Shown piece after piece: positions 6,537 through 6,938 of a stretch of DNA of 6,938 nt. A program made the translations under genes and the position numbers. The DNA is from an uncultured Bacteroidales bacterium (GTDB lineage Bacteria > Bacteroidota > Bacteroidia > Bacteroidales > UBA932): the NCBI GenBank assembly GCA_946187365.1, contig CAMHRD010000059.1, forward strand, positions 1 through 6,938, in the 5' to 3' direction. Below the pieces are notes generated by a model. That model was not told the DNA's origin. It did no database searches and was given only the letters and a program-made list of their open reading frames with translations. Positions within the stretch are counted from its first letter, which is position 1; each line of letters begins with the position of its first letter.

Positions 6537-6938
6537 GTGAGAAAAGATGCGTTGATATGTGCAATGAGCCGGTTGCTTATAAACCACCCCTTAACCGGCC
6601 GCAGACTTTTGGAGGCCTCCGCAGAAAATGGGGGCGGAGAGGATGGTCTGGAAGGATTGCTTTTGGACGGAAAATCCCTTGTAACAGAGACACTTGGAAA
6701 GGAGAAGGGGGAAGAGCTTGCCGCAGAACTCTTCTCCAAAGAGATAGTAGATTGGGCAAAGCGGGAGGCGGAATGGTATGAGAAGAAGGGAGTTAAGATT
6801 ATCCCCATAACTTCTTCTTTTTATCCACCTCTTTTAAGGGAGTGTGCAGATGCCCCTTTTGCTCTCTACTACAAGGGAGTAAGAAGTGAAGAAGAGGCTG
6901 ACTCTAAGATTTTTGGAAGGCGTATGCTTAGTGTTGTG
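6537..6938 (+). CDS. dprA: DNA-processing protein DprA, N-terminal part (runs off the end)
   Basis: The reading frame is open from 6456 and stays open to 6938. Its recognisable part is KKGVKIIPITSSFYPPLLRE, followed by CADAPFALYYKG and, at the very end, MLSVV, the start of the Rossmann-like DprA/Smf domain (usually SVVGTR or similar). DprA loads RecA onto incoming single-stranded DNA and protects it in natural transformation; in many non-competent bacteria its role is unclear. About 80 residues before this form the helical N-terminal domain, but the usual helix-hairpin-helix PGIG motif is not visible: the matching segment reads LLINHPLTGRRLLE. The start is uncertain. GTG at 6537 gives the N-terminal length seen in homologues and clears the terminator. 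ATG at 6504 lies inside the terminator stem, and ATG at 6564 would cut the first helix. The DNA-binding core lies outside the window. Confidence 0.85.
   Translation, partial: MRKDALICAMSRLLINHPLTGRRLLEASAENGGGEDGLEGLLLDGKSLVTETLGKEKGEELAAELFSKEIVDWAKREAEWYEKKGVKIIPITSSFYPPLLRECADAPFALYYKGVRSEEEADSKIFGRRMLSVV

Noticed and set aside
6557..6781. 74-codon + strand frame inside the 5' part of dprA
   Set aside because: It is a Gly/Arg-rich shadow of dprA in another frame; the dprA frame continues into recognisable DprA sequence and this one does not.
6434..6808. 124-codon open frame on the minus strand across the queA-dprA junction
   Set aside because: It is Ser/Pro/Arg-rich low-complexity sequence antisense to the clearly recognisable dprA frame and runs through the terminator, with no family motif.
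1..6938. Mobile element, CRISPR array, toxin-antitoxin or defence system
   Set aside because: No transposase, integrase, terminal repeats, regularly spaced repeats or unexplained small gene pairs are seen; all long frames are housekeeping genes in one direction with similar composition.
1..6938. tRNA or rRNA genes
   Set aside because: The non-coding gaps are at most about 117 bp and none shows a cloverleaf or the conserved T-loop GTTCRANNC sequence.

Overview
The window reads as a piece of a Bacteroidota (probably Bacteroidales) chromosome carrying core housekeeping genes, all on the + strand. The assignment rests on protein style: an S41 protease with a long C-terminal region, RpiB with a CGSGNG motif, QueA with SAPAAGLHF and KFIFPPYDF, and a FadD-like ligase ending in a TPKRSIKR motif. 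It is also supported by mostly weak or absent Shine-Dalgarno sequences. I could not assign a genus.

Layout. 1-121 is the 3' end of an ABC exporter ATPase. 143-1810 is a long-chain acyl-CoA synthetase-type ligase. 1826-2284 is a dCMP deaminase. 2306-3937 is a membrane-anchored C-terminal processing protease. 3947-4393 is RpiB and 4384-5265 is TruB, whose start overlaps the end of rpiB by 10 bp. From the exporter to truB the gaps are 21, 15, 21 and 9 bp followed by the overlap, so one transcript is likely. An AT-rich gap of 89 bp with promoter-like and inverted-repeat sequence precedes queA (5355-6419). After queA comes about 117 bp that is unusually rich in symmetry: an orphan AGGAGGA, a 6-bp hairpin, a 12-bp perfect palindrome and a GC-rich hairpin followed by seven T residues. 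The 5' part of dprA follows and runs off the end.

Functionally the genes are mixed: lipid activation and export, dTTP precursor supply, periplasmic proteolysis, pentose phosphate interconversion, two tRNA modification enzymes (pseudouridine-55 and queuosine) and DNA processing for uptake and recombination. Nothing ties them into one pathway beyond growth-related housekeeping.

I found no new multi-gene system, mobile element, CRISPR array or RNA gene. The points most worth a second look are an insertion and N-terminal extension in TruB, the structured queA-dprA junction with its ambiguous dprA start, and a serine at the usual catalytic lysine position of the ligase.
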